Shown here: in pieces, positions 22,621 to 36,500 of the stretch
Position numbering within the stretch: position 1 is the first letter of the stretch
How the letters are laid out: each line of letters opens with the position of its first letter
Assembly: GCA_011009095.1 (NCBI GenBank)
Contig: VTPC01003380.1
Coordinates: forward strand, 96,916 to 160,915
Direction of reading: 5' to 3'
Length of the DNA: 64,000 nucleotides
From: Ignelater luminosus
Lineage: Eukaryota; Arthropoda; Insecta; Coleoptera; Elateridae
Position numbers and translations under genes: made by a program
The notes under the pieces: generated by a model
The model's input: the letters and a program-made list of their open reading frames with translations, nothing else
What the model was told of the DNA's origin: nothing
Databases searched by the model: none

Positions 22621-24550
22621 TAAGACAGCTGAGATTGGTATTAAACGCATATATGTAGACGATTTAAAAAATTCTGCCACAGGCGGCAAATATGTAGCTT
22701 AACGCCGCCGGCGCTGACAAGAAAGGGAAGAATCATCTAAGCATTTACTAAATGTGCATGTACTTGAAGACAAATATTTTTAATTTCTCTGTTTTTACTT
22801 TACTTATATGAATATCAAAAAATGTTATGTTTTACAATTTTTACTTATGTTTCTTCGAAGGAACCTCTAAAAATATGAAAGATGCTATAAAATTATTAGT
22901 TTAAAAATAAAATTGTTATCTAACCTTCTTTTCCTCGTTTTTAAATATAGAAAAATTTATATTTCCAACACCAGATGCATCAAATAAAATAACTGACGTG
23001 TAGGCATTCAAAACAGCAAGAATTCGACTGACATGAACACGTCGTAACAAAATTTTTCTCATGAAATTTAATTTTGTTTTATTTCTTTTGACGTTACCAG
23101 TATTAAATTTTTTCTATCGTTTTTCTTTCTAAAGAAGAGGTCTTCCTGAAAAGCAAGGAAAATGAAAAGTTTTTAGTATAACGTCACGTTCTTCAGTCAT
23201 CTGCGACGATAACCCGATTTTCCTTTCAGAGAAAATGACTCGTTTCAAGCTGAAAAAGCTGTAACAAAATCCATTACTTATTGTTCACCCGGAAACAAAT
23301 TGCTTAGTTATCTATAAAATTTTTACATTTAACTTTAGAGAGGACTTTATTTTATAAAACACGATTTTCTTTTCGTTGTATTGAAATGCGTATTGCTACT
23401 ACATGTCATGTTTTGATGTATTTATTTTGGCACTGTTAAATGGGAAAGATTTAAAGTTATTACACTTTATTTAATAATTGTGAACATACATAACTTACAT
23501 GCTACGATCTAGCTAGTTTAATAAATTACAGAAAACCGGCTTATCTAACCTAATTAGCTAATTAGATCTGCTTATTTTTAAAATAGTAATTAATTAAATT
23601 AAAATTTAACTTTTATAAATGTGCAAAGCTTGAATTTTTATTTTTTAATTATTTTATGTATACAGTGGTGTGAAACAACCCTCCATTGCCCTAATTATCT
23701 CTAATTAGCTAGAGGTTATTATTACATTAGCAATGTCTCTCCTCAATATCGTCTTAAAATTATTCCATAGAAAACATTAAAATAATGTTGTCCTTAGGTT
23801 TACTTAGAACTAATTACTCGTACTTTTACTAATTCTAATGATATCGTAAGTATGTAAGCCCTGCAATGGCCTTTAGAATTCGTTCGACTTATAATTTCGT
23901 CAAAACTTGCAAAATTGTGCCCCAAATGAAGCAAACTACATTATCAGATTAAAGACGATGGAAAATTATTTTTCATCATAAAGAATTTTTAGGGCAACAA
24001 ATCATTTTTCCTCTGACTGCAAAAACACATGTTCTGTTAGTTTGTATCTCTAAGAAAACTCAGACGAAAACGCCAAGGTTGTAAAGTTCCTGATAAAGAT
24101 TCTTGTTGAATATAAGAAGATGAATCAAAAAAGAGCGCCGGAGTATTTGGCAGTCCGTCGAATATATGCCAATTTACCTTAATTTACCTATTCAAGTAGC
24201 TCAAATCGTTCAGAAATGATTGAAAACAAAGCCAATTAAAAGACTCAAAAAGAGCGTCACTCAAAGCAAAATTAACGAGAGCAAGTAATTTTCTAAAAGC
24301 CTTAGATCGAAAAAACTTAGATAACGATACAATCAATAACCTACAGCGTATATTAGAAAAATAGATATAATAGAAGGGTCGAACGCAAACGAACTAAAAA
24401 GAGAAAAGTTCGAAAATAATTATGTCTCAATAATTTGTAAAATTAAGACGCCAATAGAAAAATAAAAGAAGTTCAGTAGCTAGTAACAACAGAAGCATAA
24501 ATGCCCCCTCATAAAGCTAGCGACGTTTGATGGCCAATATTGCAGTTGGT
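22621..24550. other. AT-rich unassigned DNA
   Basis: No gene or recognisable transposon protein was found in either strand; the sequence is rich in TTAATTA-type runs. Confidence 0.4.
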
Positions 24551-24559
24551 TGAAATTCA

Positions 24560-25380
24560 AAGATTTTTATTCTTGGCGATGGTTGATCATTGTTTTAGAC
24601 TCGGCATCGCAAAGTCATTTTTTAGGAGGCAATGTATGCAATAAATTAAATTTGCCTAAATTAGAATTACATCATTGAAGGAAGGGTGTGAATGCTTTCA
24701 CTGCATGATGTGCAATATATAGGACTTACTTTACAACAAATTATTTTCTCGATTTTAATTAGGATTCGCCAGTACAAATATGTTAAAACTGGAGATATTT
24801 TAAAAATGTATTGGCAAATTCTAATTAATGAAAAACAGTGTAAATATCAGAAAATATTGTGGCACGCGAAACCCACAGAAAATATAAAGATTATACGAGA
24901 CTTTTATATGGCGACCTTTTGATAGGGACTAATACGCTGGCAGAAATGTTAAATCTGAAGTTCTAGCGAGGGCGGGGTTGAGTTACGCAATGACTGTGTA
25001 TTGATAGAGAGCTATTAGACAAATCTAAAATAAATAGCGACACAGAAGCCAACGTCCTGTAAATCGGGGAGAAATAAGCAAAATAAAACCCTTGGGATAT
25101 TTTGGGATTCTAATCAAGATTTTATTCTATATAAAATAAATATCAGTAGTAGTAGTATTAACAAGATAACGAAGCGTACAATTTTATCAGTTACGTGTCG
25201 GATATTTGATGCGTTAGAGTTATTAGGGCCAATCATATTAATGCAAAATTATACATATATGCAAGAATTATAGAAAGAAAGTTTAGGTTGGAATGAAGAA
25301 TGGAGTGAGCAAATAAGTGGCGAGCGTTTGAAGATGATTTATCAATGATTGCTAAATTAGAGATTCTGACCTTTGCATGA
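24560..25380 (+). pseudogene. BEL/Pao LTR-retrotransposon pol remnant
   Basis: The plus strand carries VQYIGLTLQQIIFSILIRIR, KYVKTGDILKMYWQILINEK and KYQKILWHAKPTENIKI at about 24711-24890. This is the Bel/Pao RT block xVGPTLQxDLFSILLRFR..KYV.TADIEKMYRQI...KYQKILWR. Downstream are KTLGIFWDSNQDFI (about 25085-25130) and fragments of the following conserved block (SVTCRIFDAL, ESLGWNEEW) in shifting frames. Stops and frameshifts throughout mark it as dead. No LTRs were identified. Confidence 0.8.
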
Positions 25381-25770
25381 TTGTCCATCAACCATCTTTA
25401 TATAAGTTGTAGGCCTCAAGATGGACTACACACGCATCTTTGGTGAACCCAAGCAAATATCGGTTTTCAAAGATAAGAGTTTTCATATTCGAGAGAAACT
25501 GCATATGCGAAATTAACAAGTATTATGGAATCATAATTGCCTCCGGTTTGCATAATTGTCCATCAATCATTTTTATGTATGTATGTTGTACATCACAAAG
25601 TAGACTACCCACTTTACAGAAACCTTTGGTGGATACACCAGCGCAGTATCGGTTTTCGAATCTCAAAGTTCTGATACTATCGAGATCTTGCATAGGAGAA
25701 ACTAAGAAATATTATCGAATAATGATGGCCTAGAATCAATCGGTTTGTCTGATTGTCCACCAACCATTCC
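25380..25770 (+). repeat. Tandem duplication of about 180 bp
   Basis: The block tgattgtccatcaaccat...atggactac...tttggtg...tatcggttttc..gagaaact...aagtattatggaat recurs about 180 bp further on, and the opening phrase appears a third time at about 25750. Two full diverged units and a partial third. Confidence 0.7.
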
Positions 25771-25779
25771 TATGGTGAA

Positions 25780-26990
25780 AAACTGACAATGACGAGAGAG
25801 GTCAAGTATCTTGAAATGATCCTGGACTCTAAACTTGTCTGGGACCAACACACTGTCAAACTGAAAAAAGGTCGATCATCTTAGTGGTGGTAAGACGAAT
25901 ATATGGAAACACCTGGGAACTCAAACCTAGTATTATACGTTAGCTGTACACTAAGGCGATTAGACCTGTGATAACATACGCAGCCTTGGTGTGGTGGCCA
26001 GAAACGTTGCAAACAAACATCAAAATTGAATTGTCCAAGATTCAAAGATGAGAATAACAGGAGCTACAAAACGACTCCTGCAGTAACAGTGGGAGATCCT
26101 GCTGAATCTTTCACCGCTAAATTTTGTGATACAAGGAAAAGCAAGAAGAGCCCTGCATAAACTCCAAAATGCAGGAAACTTGAGAACTAAGTACAAACTC
26201 AGGCCACTGCTCAATCTGGGAAGGGACAAAATATGCTACCTCAGTAACAAACCTGAATAAAAAATTCCAAATTCATAATGAGAGAGAAATCTGGAAGCAT
26301 ATTGAACAAATGCCATCCTATAGACTGACCTGGTTTAGAGACGGATTAAAGACCTTGGAAGGCGGAGCTGTGATTCACCCTTGGTAAACATGCCAAGATC
26401 TTCCAGGCAGAAATATATGCAATACTAAGATGTATAGACGAAGGCTCTTCAAGAGGTAAAAGTGACACTAAAACTTGTAATGGAATGCTTTTGCACGCTG
26501 TGTATCCTGGCGGACCAAAATACAATCAAACTGATTTGGATCGCTGAAGTCGATCTTTAGCTAAACTGGTATCGGAAAATTTATTCTTTAAACCAGAGCC
26601 ACCTATAGGAATACCCAAGTCTTTTCTTAGAAAAGCTATAAACATTTGGATCAAAAAACAACAAAGCCGAGTCTGGGCTGATTATTATCTCAGAGACAGG
26701 CACGGGTAACTATTCGCAGATGGACCGTCTAGGAAAAGAGTTGAGGAATTCAATGTAATGAGCAGAATTTAGCTAGAAAACGCAGTTGGGCTACTCTCAG
26801 TAAATCTTTCTGTGAGAAATCATTTTCGCAATATGAAACTGTTTAATGGTTATCTGGACTACAAACTATATGGGAAATACACCGAAACAGTGGAATATAT
26901 TATCTTGTGCTAGTGCTAGACGCTGTCTTGTCAAAGATTCAAATTATTCGGGTTTGCTATAATGGAATCGAATAATTTTAGTCCCTACTT
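25780..26990 (+). pseudogene. LINE ORF2 remnant: RT thumb, RNase H and terminal zinc motif
   Basis: Pieces in order: VKYLEMILDSKLVWDQH (RT C-terminal palm/thumb), AIRPVITYAALVWWPE, IQRMRITGA, then IFQAEIYAILRCID (RNase H active-site Glu block), and VRNHFRNMKLFNG...YTETVEYIILC, corresponding to the LHxMGL..C..C.....TAEHILC tail. This domain order is that of I- or R1-type LINEs carrying RNase H. Frequent stops show inactivity. Confidence 0.75.
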
Positions 26991-26999
26991 GACTAATAG

Positions 27000-27440
27000 C
27001 CTGTGTCGTTTGATTGAAGGCATAAGGTTGTTAGAGTAGACCAAGAACTAACTGGGGAAGCTTTTATGACTGCTGTGTGTTTGATGTATTAGACAGGTCC
27101 CAGGTTCTATAATAATAATAAACACCTGCCCCACCAATAAGTAGGTCACAAAATGCCACTGGCTGCTCAGGTAGTGTATAGTTTTCCCTACCTAAATTGA
27201 CCACTGATCGTTTGTATGACCTATAAGCTTTCTAAGCTTATACCCTGTATGAGAATAGAAACCACACAATCAGTTCAGAAGTTTTACCTGACCCCACATA
27301 GAGGATAAAGCTACTGACCTCTCAGGTAGCTTGTGACTTTTCAAGAATCAAATTCTGTACGCCGGTTAAAATGGAGTAAAATTGGTCCAGTAGTTTTATC
27401 CGACCCCACCAACTGAAATACATCACACGCCTTTACTAGC
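27000..27440 (+). repeat. Diverged tandem repeat (about 130-180 bp units)
   Basis: Recurring phrases include ggtagnntntgacttttc/agttttcc, cagttcagaagttttacctgaccccac and ccagtagttttatccgaccccacc, interspersed with short AATAATAAT. Unit borders are blurred by divergence. Confidence 0.45.
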
Positions 27441-27769
27441 TGCTTGCTCATTTAGCCTATTACCTTATTGAGCACATGCCTTGCAGATGAATGAAAACCG
27501 AATAGAGATTAGTCCAATAGTCTTTGTAGTAACAAATCAGCATCCCAGCTAGAGGATGGCAAAGGGGTCGAAAACTACAGGTGCTATATCCAGGGAACGG
27601 AAGTTTCATTTGGAAAAAATAGGCCCAGAATAGCGAAAATACTATACAGAATGCTGTAAAGTACATCGCAAGCAACACATACAACTTGTTTACAACAAAT
27701 CTTCCCAAAATGACCACCTAAGTTTCCACCTGTGGTTGCCAACGATCGAACTTTGCCCTCTTATTAACT

Positions 27770-28430
27770 TCTTTCATCTTCTTAATAAAAAGGAATAGAT
27801 CATTGAATGAGCCACCTCTGATGCATCAAGGTCGGTTTTAGCCTTCCATTAACCTTCCCAATTGATATAGAAATACGATCGGTAAATCGAAATCAGGTTT
27901 CTCCCTTGACTAACCTTAATACAGTTAAATACGATCTTAGGTTGGAATGGGTCATCCAACAGGTTACCTCCGATGGACCACCATCAACCTTCTTAATAGA
28001 GCTAAGGATACTATCATGGATTGAAATAGACCATCCATTGGATCATCGTCAGCGGACCACCATTAATCCCCTTAATAGAGCTAAAGATAAAATAAGTTCG
28101 AGGTTTGCTTTCGATTAATCTTCTTAGTAGAACTAACACCAGGTTGCGTTTCGCTTTCTATTAACCTTCTCAATAAATTCAAAGATACAAGTATGCATAT
28201 CTGGATATGCCATTCAGTGGACCAAGATGGGGTGCTCACGATTGCCCTTCTTAATGGAGCTAGAAACACGATTATAGGTCGGAATGGGTCATCTAACGGG
28301 CCACCACCAGTCGACCACCATTCAGCTTCTTAATAGAGCTAAAGATACAACCATAGATTCAGATGTGCTATCCAAAAGATACTTTATCAATAGATTTAAG
28401 ATACAATCACACCATTTACCGTCGCAAGAT
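27770..28430 (-). repeat. 'atttagctctt..agaag' minisatellite family, inverted locus
   Basis: The plus strand repeats aaccttcttaatagagctaaagata and ggaatgggtcatccaacgggccaccac about six times at roughly 85-110 bp spacing. Its reverse complement matches the arrays at 10440-11010 and 43040-43770. Confidence 0.65.
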
Positions 28431-28869
28431 TGAGAAAAGTGCTGCTGACCTTTTACATTTTTTTAAATCTTTGCTTTACTCCAGATATAGCTATTTAAGA
28501 AGTTTACTGAAACTTGTGTGTAGGGACGTGTAACATTATAAAAAATACCGTTATCAATCGAAAACGAAACGCTATTTTCAAACAGACAATAACGTCATTT
28601 TTTTGTTTTCTAACTTGTTGAGAATCAAGCACTTGAATTAGAACCATAACCAAATTAAGTAGACAAGAGAATGATGACTGTGTTTTTGAGGTTCTCTTCG
28701 GTAAATTGTGTTCGTCTGAAAGTTAAGAAACTGAAAGTACCCAGAAATCTATATTTTCAAATGTATCTTTATACATACATTAAAGAAACACAGTTCAATC
28801 ATTATATCTGCAGGTTTATCGCTTCTAGAATAAACTAAAATAAAATTTGAAACATAATCCAGCATCCAT

Positions 28870-29560
28870 CCGGCAGATGCTGAAAGGGCTTTGGAGATAG
28901 TAAGAGGAGTACGTTATTCATCGATTATGGTGGAGTTATAAAGAATTTTGTGTTGTGCAAGAACGGCTCTCGGAAGAATTGAGAATTGCAACACAGATCC
29001 GGGACAGATTTCTGAGGTTAAGGGCATTACGAGACACTTCGATGAATCCACTGTACAAAATGCTCGCAATATAACTATCTTCAGGAATAGATCGCACGAA
29101 CTCAATCTTCACTCCCGCTGCCCATTAAGATGTCTGGCAATACTCGCGGTAATGGAGGTTTCGAAATGTGTGGTGTGCAGAGCCTGAGAATTGAGATTAG
29201 TAATGGGATACAGTTTTATTAATAACGAGTTACGGTTTGGGCTCTACCCAAACAAAAGAAGCACTCGGGTCTGGAGACGGCCAGGAAATCAGAAACGGCT
29301 AGAAGATATTCAACAGGTAAAACGATTCCAAGGCGGAACGATTACGGTATGAGGAGGGATAATGGTAAATAGAAAAACAGATTTCGTTTACATTGAAGGC
29401 AGACAGATATCGGGATAACATTCTGTAGCCTGTTGTTCTTCCCATAGCTGAATAACTCTGTCCAGCATTTGGTTATTAAATCAGCGTTTTATCATATTAG
29501 TTTCATGTTTGCCCTTTACAATAAAACATCTTGTGTTTCTTAAACGTTTTGGGTGTGTAA
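28870..29560 (+). pseudogene. Tc1-like transposase remnant
   Basis: HTH-region traces (RALEIVRGVRYSSIMVEL) come first, then NELRFGLYPNKRSTRVWRRP and GNQKRLEDIQQVKRFQGGTI, followed by GGIMVNRKTDFVYIEG. These match the Tc1-type DESRFGLYPDxRRxRVWRRPG, RFQGGTIMVWGGI and LVFIEGxLT blocks. The acidic Asp of the DES motif is replaced (NEL), and an in-frame stop separates TITV from GGIM, so the copy is inactive. Confidence 0.8.
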
Positions 29561-30430
29561 TTTAAACCGAAAGTCCCCAGTGCACGTCGATAAATGTTGT
29601 TTTACTTATCTGAAAAGATCAGAGCGTAGAAACAAATGCTAACAAGGGCATAGGCGAGTCAGTCAGAAGTTTAGATGAATAATGCGGTCGGCGGTATCCG
29701 CACTGATGTTGAGCACTTAGTGGGTTTGCTATAAATTGGTCTTCCAATCCCGCAGCTTGCTGCTGAGTTAACAAAAACGTTTGTAACCAACTTAGTTATT
29801 ATAATATGATTTTTGTTTCACATTGACGTCCAAGACAGACAATTTTAAGAAAACTGTGATTTTAAAAATCTAATAACTAATTAATTATCTGTCCCACAGA
29901 AAACTTCTGCGGTATTTCTCTTTACAGAATTATCGTGATTAAGTTTCTGTGTGATGTAGAGAGCGACTGGATGAAAGATTTTGTTTACCTCAATTTTAAA
30001 GTGACGCAGAATTTTTTCACACCACTGTATTTACAATTAGTGCTAATTAGCGTTCAAAATGACCTTGTAAGATACAAAGAAAATGTAGAAATCTACTCGT
30101 TTTTAACCATCATGTCTACTATTTAAAATAACTCGAAAATTATATACAATTACAATCTTTCTGCTTTTCTAACCTACATTAGAGTTTCTCAAAAACTTAA
30201 AAATCTACGCCACCAACATTTTCTTATTAATAATTATAATAACAACAAGATAATACCTACCTAACATTAAAAAGTATGTATAATTTATTAATAGTACTGA
30301 TTCTAGTTCCGTATTTCTGTACGCTATGCAATTCTCTCTGTGTGCGCAATAATTACACAAAACGGGCTTGATTGCAACGCGCATAATAACAGATACAACA
30401 TCAAAGTCTAGAACTGTTTCAGCAGTTGTA
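29561..30430. other. AT-rich DNA downstream of the SET/MYND gene
   Basis: No gene recognised. It contains a candidate minus-strand AATAAA (plus TTTATT at 30284-30289) about 150 bp beyond the SET/MYND stop codon, which could be its polyadenylation signal. Confidence 0.45.
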
Positions 30431-30435
30431 TTTAC

Positions 30436-30582
30436 TTAGCCTGCTAAAATACGTTCGTCATTGTGCATTGTTTTATTTGCATTCGTTGAACTGCAGAATT
30501 TGATTTCTGGAGGAGCATGAACATCATCTGTCAAGATTTCTCTGGATTCCTCAAATAATGACTCCATTTCCTTTGACTGTTC
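30436..30582 (-). CDS. SET/MYND shared terminal exon
   Basis: Acceptor ...cgtatttttag ends at 30583, after a 239-bp intron. It reads EQSKEMESLFEESREILTDD, VHAPPEIKFCSS and ends in stop TAA at 30436-30438. The ...IL..D...PPEIK ending is the usual SMYDA C-terminal pattern. Confidence 0.85.
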   Translation of the reverse strand, partial: EQSKEMESLFEESREILTDDVHAPPEIKFCSSTNANKTMHNDERILAG

Positions 30583-33500
30583 CTAAAAATACGTAATATT
30601 TATTATTTTCCATAATAATTGGTAGATAATAATAACAATTCACTAGCGAAAACATAAAATGACTTTTCTAATTCCAACAACCGTCCATAACTCTGTCATT
30701 TTAAGAACAGAACAAAATGACAGAGGAAGAAGTCTTTACTTTTCAAAATAAAGAGTAGATTACAGGACAGTCTTGATCAATATTCCTGAAATCACACTTA
30801 TTGTTATTTTGTACAACTTACCTCAAAGACATTTTCGTTTACAGTATCAACTTCTTGCAGTTTCAATCGCCTTTGACGTTCTCGCAAACAACAATACAAT
30901 TCATACGAAATCAATCCTCTCATTTTATTTTTCCCCGCTTCTAATTTCTCAAGTAATTCCAGAAGTTCACGACAGATCGTTTCTTTCTCATTTAATAATT
31001 CTTCAGAAAGATCTGGAAAAATAACAGAAATAGACAAATTAAAAATTTTATTTGTGTACGCCCATGTTCGCACTCATATTTTTGTGCGTATATTCAAGGT
31101 TGTATCAGCTAAAAAAAACGTTTAGTACTAAAGATATTAAGTAAGGTCATGAAAATGGGCTTTTTAAACAAAACATCATCGCTGTGGTAAACACAAATAT
31201 TATTTTGTCTAAGTAAATGACTAATACTTTAGCAACTTTATGATATAAATAAACTGCATACTATCAAAACATATTTACAGTCAAAGGTGAGGCTATTTTG
31301 AAAAAAAAAGTTTTTTATTACATTCTAAGTAAGTATACTGCACCACGTAGGTATATTTTTTCTTCGGACTTTTAGATGTGCTAAATTTAATCCGGTTGTT
31401 TAGAAAACAGAAACATAAACCAGTCAATTTATTAATAAACAACGATTTTCTATAAGTTTTAAACACCTTTTGGTCTATAAATGTACTTAATGTTAAAATA
31501 ATAAAATAATGTGCTAGAAAATACCGAAGAATTCTAAAAATTAGAGAACCATAACGGTAAATGGGCACAGTAGAAATTACATTTTCACATAATAATATCA
31601 AGAAAATGTAGTTTTTGTACAAAAATATTCATTGTGCCGTTTAGATTTAGATTTTCCCTTTTTTATAAGAAGAATCTTAAGCTGGGAACAGACTTGAGAA
31701 TTTTTTCTGCGAACAGTTTTCACGGAAAAATGCTCTAGTGTGGACGTGCTTGAACATCTGTGTGCGAACAATACAATACAAATTCCACAAAAAGTTGTCG
31801 CAAATATTTATTCGCAAAAGCTGTTCGTTCACGAAAACAAGGCTCAAGTCTGTAGGCGGCTTTAGAAATAAATAGAACTGTTGTTAATTTGTTCTTCTTT
31901 TGTTCAGCTCTTGTTTTCACAAAAGAAAGATTTTTCATGGCCTACTGTTTTTGGACTGATGAGTATAGAAACTACAACAAGATATAACTCAATAATTAAT
32001 CGGAGCAATACCAACAAACTATAATAAACAGGGTGTCCCAATGAACAGTTCGTACTCGGAGGATAGAGTCGTTATCTGTAGTAATATAAAAAACTGTTAC
32101 TAGGAAATGTTGCACAGGACGATTCTCTGTACTTTCAAAAAAATTATTTTTAATTACACAAGGTGGTGTTCCACTAAAGAGTGGCACATAAAGCCAAAGT
32201 TTTCTTAAGCGGAACGCCCAGTTTATGAGCCTAAATCAAACAGTTTCAGCATTATTCAAGTTTTTCAGTCAAATATAACGAGCTGTCTTGAAATAATTGA
32301 TAAATATTTGATTTTAAATACTTTACAGTGACTATTCCCTTCAGCAGATTCCAACCAATAAAAAGGCTTGGATTTTTGAAGAACGAAAAATTTAAGATTC
32401 GGCTGCTGGAACGTTGCATCTCTCACGGCCAAGAACTTATTCTAGAGATGAACAGGAATAAGGTCGACATCTACGCCATATCCGAAACAAAAAAGAATGG
32501 CAAAGGAAACATACAGTACAACAATTACACTCTGATATACAGTGGCAAGAATAAACAAGACAGGGCGCAAGCTGGCAATGGACTTCTTATTCACGAAAAA
32601 TATAAAAATTATATAAAAATTATATAAAAATTGTGGAATATATGAAGGGGAGACTTTTACATACTACCATTACACTTGACAACATCAAACTACGCAATGT
32701 AGGCGCATACGCACCAGACATTGCTAAAGCCAAAGAAGAAAGGGAAAACTTCTTCGCAAAGCTTCCGAGTCTGCTAGACAAAATACCTGAAAAGAAGAAA
32801 CTCTTTATCATGGGTAACCTCAACTCAAGAATTAGGAACAATGTAATACCAGGAGTAACCCAGAGGTTCAACGAAAATACCCTGAATGACAATGGAGAAA
32901 TGCTTCTATAATTATCCGCACAGAATGAGCTCCGAATTACAATACATTCTACTCACACAAGTGGCAATATAAATACACTTGGAGAAACAGTAGAGGACAA
33001 GAATCAGTTATTGATTATATAATAACAAATATAAAAGTTCATCCTAAGCAAATATTAGATGTTAGAGTTCTCAGCTCTGCTATCCTAGGGATAGAAGACC
33101 GTAGACTCATTCTTTGCAAACTAAAATGTGATGCTAACCAACCAAAAGAGAAATTTAAGATTGAATCTTTCAATAACGATAGTAGGAGAACTATGTACCA
33201 GTAAAGACTAACGAAAAAAATTATTTAAAAAACCGTTACACCTAGGAACAATGTAGAAAGAGCCCGAGAGAAAATAAAAACCAACATACTCAACAGTGCA
33301 AAAGAAGCTGTGGAAACTAAAACGATTAAAAACAAGACAAACCGGAATACAAAACCTTAGTTTACAGAAGAGATAAATCACTGGCAAATGAAAAAAGAAG
33401 CCCATTTAGAGTACAAAAACAACAAAACAGCAAAACGCTTCGACGTATACAAAAACATAAGGAACAAAGTCAATAATAAAATATTAATTACAAAAAAGGA

Positions 33501-36500
33501 GTATTGGACGAAATTCATCAAGGAAATGAAGTCCGACTTATATGGAGGCCAACAGAAAATTTGGGCAATGCTAAGGGCAAGAAAAAAGCCAATTAATGAG
33601 AAAGTAACGACAAATAGTATCAGCAAGGAAGAGTGGACCCAATACTTCAGCAACTTATATCTGCCCATTGTGCAAGATATGAATGGAGCAGGAACAATTA
33701 CACCAACCGAGAAGAAAGACAATATTACTGAAGAGGACATCATTTTTTTTTAAATCGTCAACACTGCTGTACACAAATTGAAAAACAAGAAATCCTAAGG
33801 AACGGACAGACTTGTCAACGAAGTGGTTAAATGAGGAGGTGGTAGGGCTCAGGAGGAAATTACGAAACTATTTAATAAAATCCTAAAATTAGGAGAAGTA
33901 CCCAATGAATGGCTGAAAACAATTACCATTCCAATTTTTGAAAAAGGATAACTCTTCTGAGCCATATGGCGAAACTTCTGATTCTAGTCACTAAAAATTA
34001 CCGAGAAGATCGGAATTAGTAAAGAACAGTAAAAATTTCGGAGTAATAAGTCAACAATAGATGGTATTTTCATATTGAGACAGCTAGCAGAAAAAGCCAT
34101 ACTGGTCATTGAACAACTCAACAAAAACAATACAACGCAGATAAAGACAAGAACCGGACTGACCAACTAAATCCCCATATCAACAGGTATAAGACAAGGT
34201 GATAGTCTAAGTCTAACATTTTTCAATATTATTATGGACCAAATAATAAAGAACGTAAAAGAAACTAACATAGGATACAATATGGAGAGGGGCAGATTTT
34301 AGGTTGTCTGCATAGCAGAGAATGAGGACGATTTTCAACGATCGTTGTTTACATTAAACAACGCCTCGAAAGAATTCAACATAAAAATATCAACTGAGAA
34401 AACCCAATCCAATCTCGAAACACCTCATCCGTTGCAAGCTCGTGATAGAAGATCAAATAATCCAAGTTGGAAAATTCAAATACCTGGGGATCGACATCTC
34501 AAGAGACAGAAACACCACAGAAGAAGTTCGTGTACAAAGCCAAAAGGCGGTAACGAACTCCAGTTGCCGTGGCAACGTAGTATGGCGAAATAAAACATGG
34601 CCATCGAGAGCAAAGTGAGAATTTAGAAAACATGTGTGTGACCGATACTCACCTACGCAGCGGAGACACGAGCTGAAACAACCACAACCAAACGTTTTAT
34701 GCGAATAACGGGAATAAAGACTCTGAGGAGTGTTTCTAAAGTAACCCTACCAGGCAGGCGTAAAAATGAAAATACTCGGGATGTATGCAGTATCCAAGAT
34801 GTAGTAAAGTGGACCAGCTCCCGACGAAGACACTGGAGGGACCACGTTAATAGAACGAACAACACGCGCCTAGCAAAATCTGCAGCAGTTGAGAAACCAC
34901 GCACAAACGACCAGTAGGACGACCGCCGAAACGATGGTGAGACAGCTGAACATCGACATCAGCGGAAGACCATTGGAGGCAAAGATGGAAATAACAGGAC
35001 TAGGTCCTAAATTAAGAGGAAGAAAAGAAGAAGAAGAGGATTTTTGAATTTTAACCAACCGTGGGCGTATTACAGCGACTATTTCTCTCGACAAAATTGA
35101 ACTTATCATATTGTTCGTTTTCTAAAAAAAGCAATTAATGACAAGCAAATTATAATTATAATACGCACTAGTGTAGCTTATCGAGGCAATATGCACTAGT
35201 GCAGATTATTATAATTTAGGGTAATTTTGTTTATGTTTTAAACTTTAATTCATAGTTTACAGTTGTGAAATGTACAATTAACAAATCTATAACTGAGATT
35301 TTGGAGAAATTTCATCCGATTCATTACTTTTTTTATTTGATTCATTGCGAAGTGTCGCTATAAGAGACGAATGATGTTCTGTATCGACTTGGAGATAGGA
35401 CCTTAAAGATGCAATATTGGAATGCCCAGTAATTTATATGCCGCACTAGATCGGTCTGAATGATTGGTAATTTCGATACGTTTTGTATCTAGTCCTGTTA
35501 ATTCCACCGATGACTTAGTCCGCTTCGTCCCACGTGGTAATTGTTTGTAATTATGTGTGGACCTCTTTTTTTCTACCAACTTTTTGAACAGCCTAAAAAT
35601 TCTTTGTTAACCTTTTTCTTCTCCTTCCTTTTAACTTAGGCCTTGAGCCTGTAAATTCCAACTTTGGGTTCATTGTTTTCTGTGGTGTTGATGTTCATGA
35701 ATCTTTCCAGCAGCGTTTGGGTGCCTAGTGGTCGGCATGTTCACGGTATCCCATCTCGTGCTGTTTTGCTATTTCTTCTGGCTCTATTCTGTTGATGTGG
35801 TCATTCCAGGCTCTTTTTCGCTGTCGTCCCCGTCTAACTATGTCTTGCATCTAACATTGTTTCTTATGTCTATATTCCTTCTTCTGTCTCTCAATGTGTA
35901 CCCAAATATGTCCCTAAGGATTTTGTTCGTTTATTATCTGCTCTTGTTTTTATGGCGTATGTCACAATTGGTCGGATGCATGTTTTGTAGATTTTAGTTT
36001 TGGCTTGCTTGCTCATGGAATTGTTGCTCCACACGACATCTCGTAGTGCACCAGCTATTCTGCCTCCCTTCTTTGCTTGGCCCTTGACTTCCTATATTCT
36101 GTTCTGATTTGATGAGATTTGAACGCTTAGATAGCTAAATGCCATAACTTGATCTATTGGGCTGTTTTTTATAATAAACTTGCACCTTATTGGTTCTTTA
36201 GCAATAACAAACAATTTTGTTTTCGCCGTGGATACCTGCATGTTGAAAGTTCTAGCCTTTGTAAAAAAATGAATCTAGTCTTCGTTTGCTGCTATGACCA
36301 CAACATCGTCAGCATAACATACAATCTTAATCTCTCTCTTGTTAGTTTATAACCTCTTCCAGAGATTTTGGCATAGTTTATTATTTGATCCATGATATTG
36401 TTGAATAGGAGTAGGCTTAACGAGTCTCCCTGTCTGATTCCTGTTGGTGTTGGGATTTCCTTGCTTAGTTGTCTATCAACCAAGACTTGGATGGTCGTTT

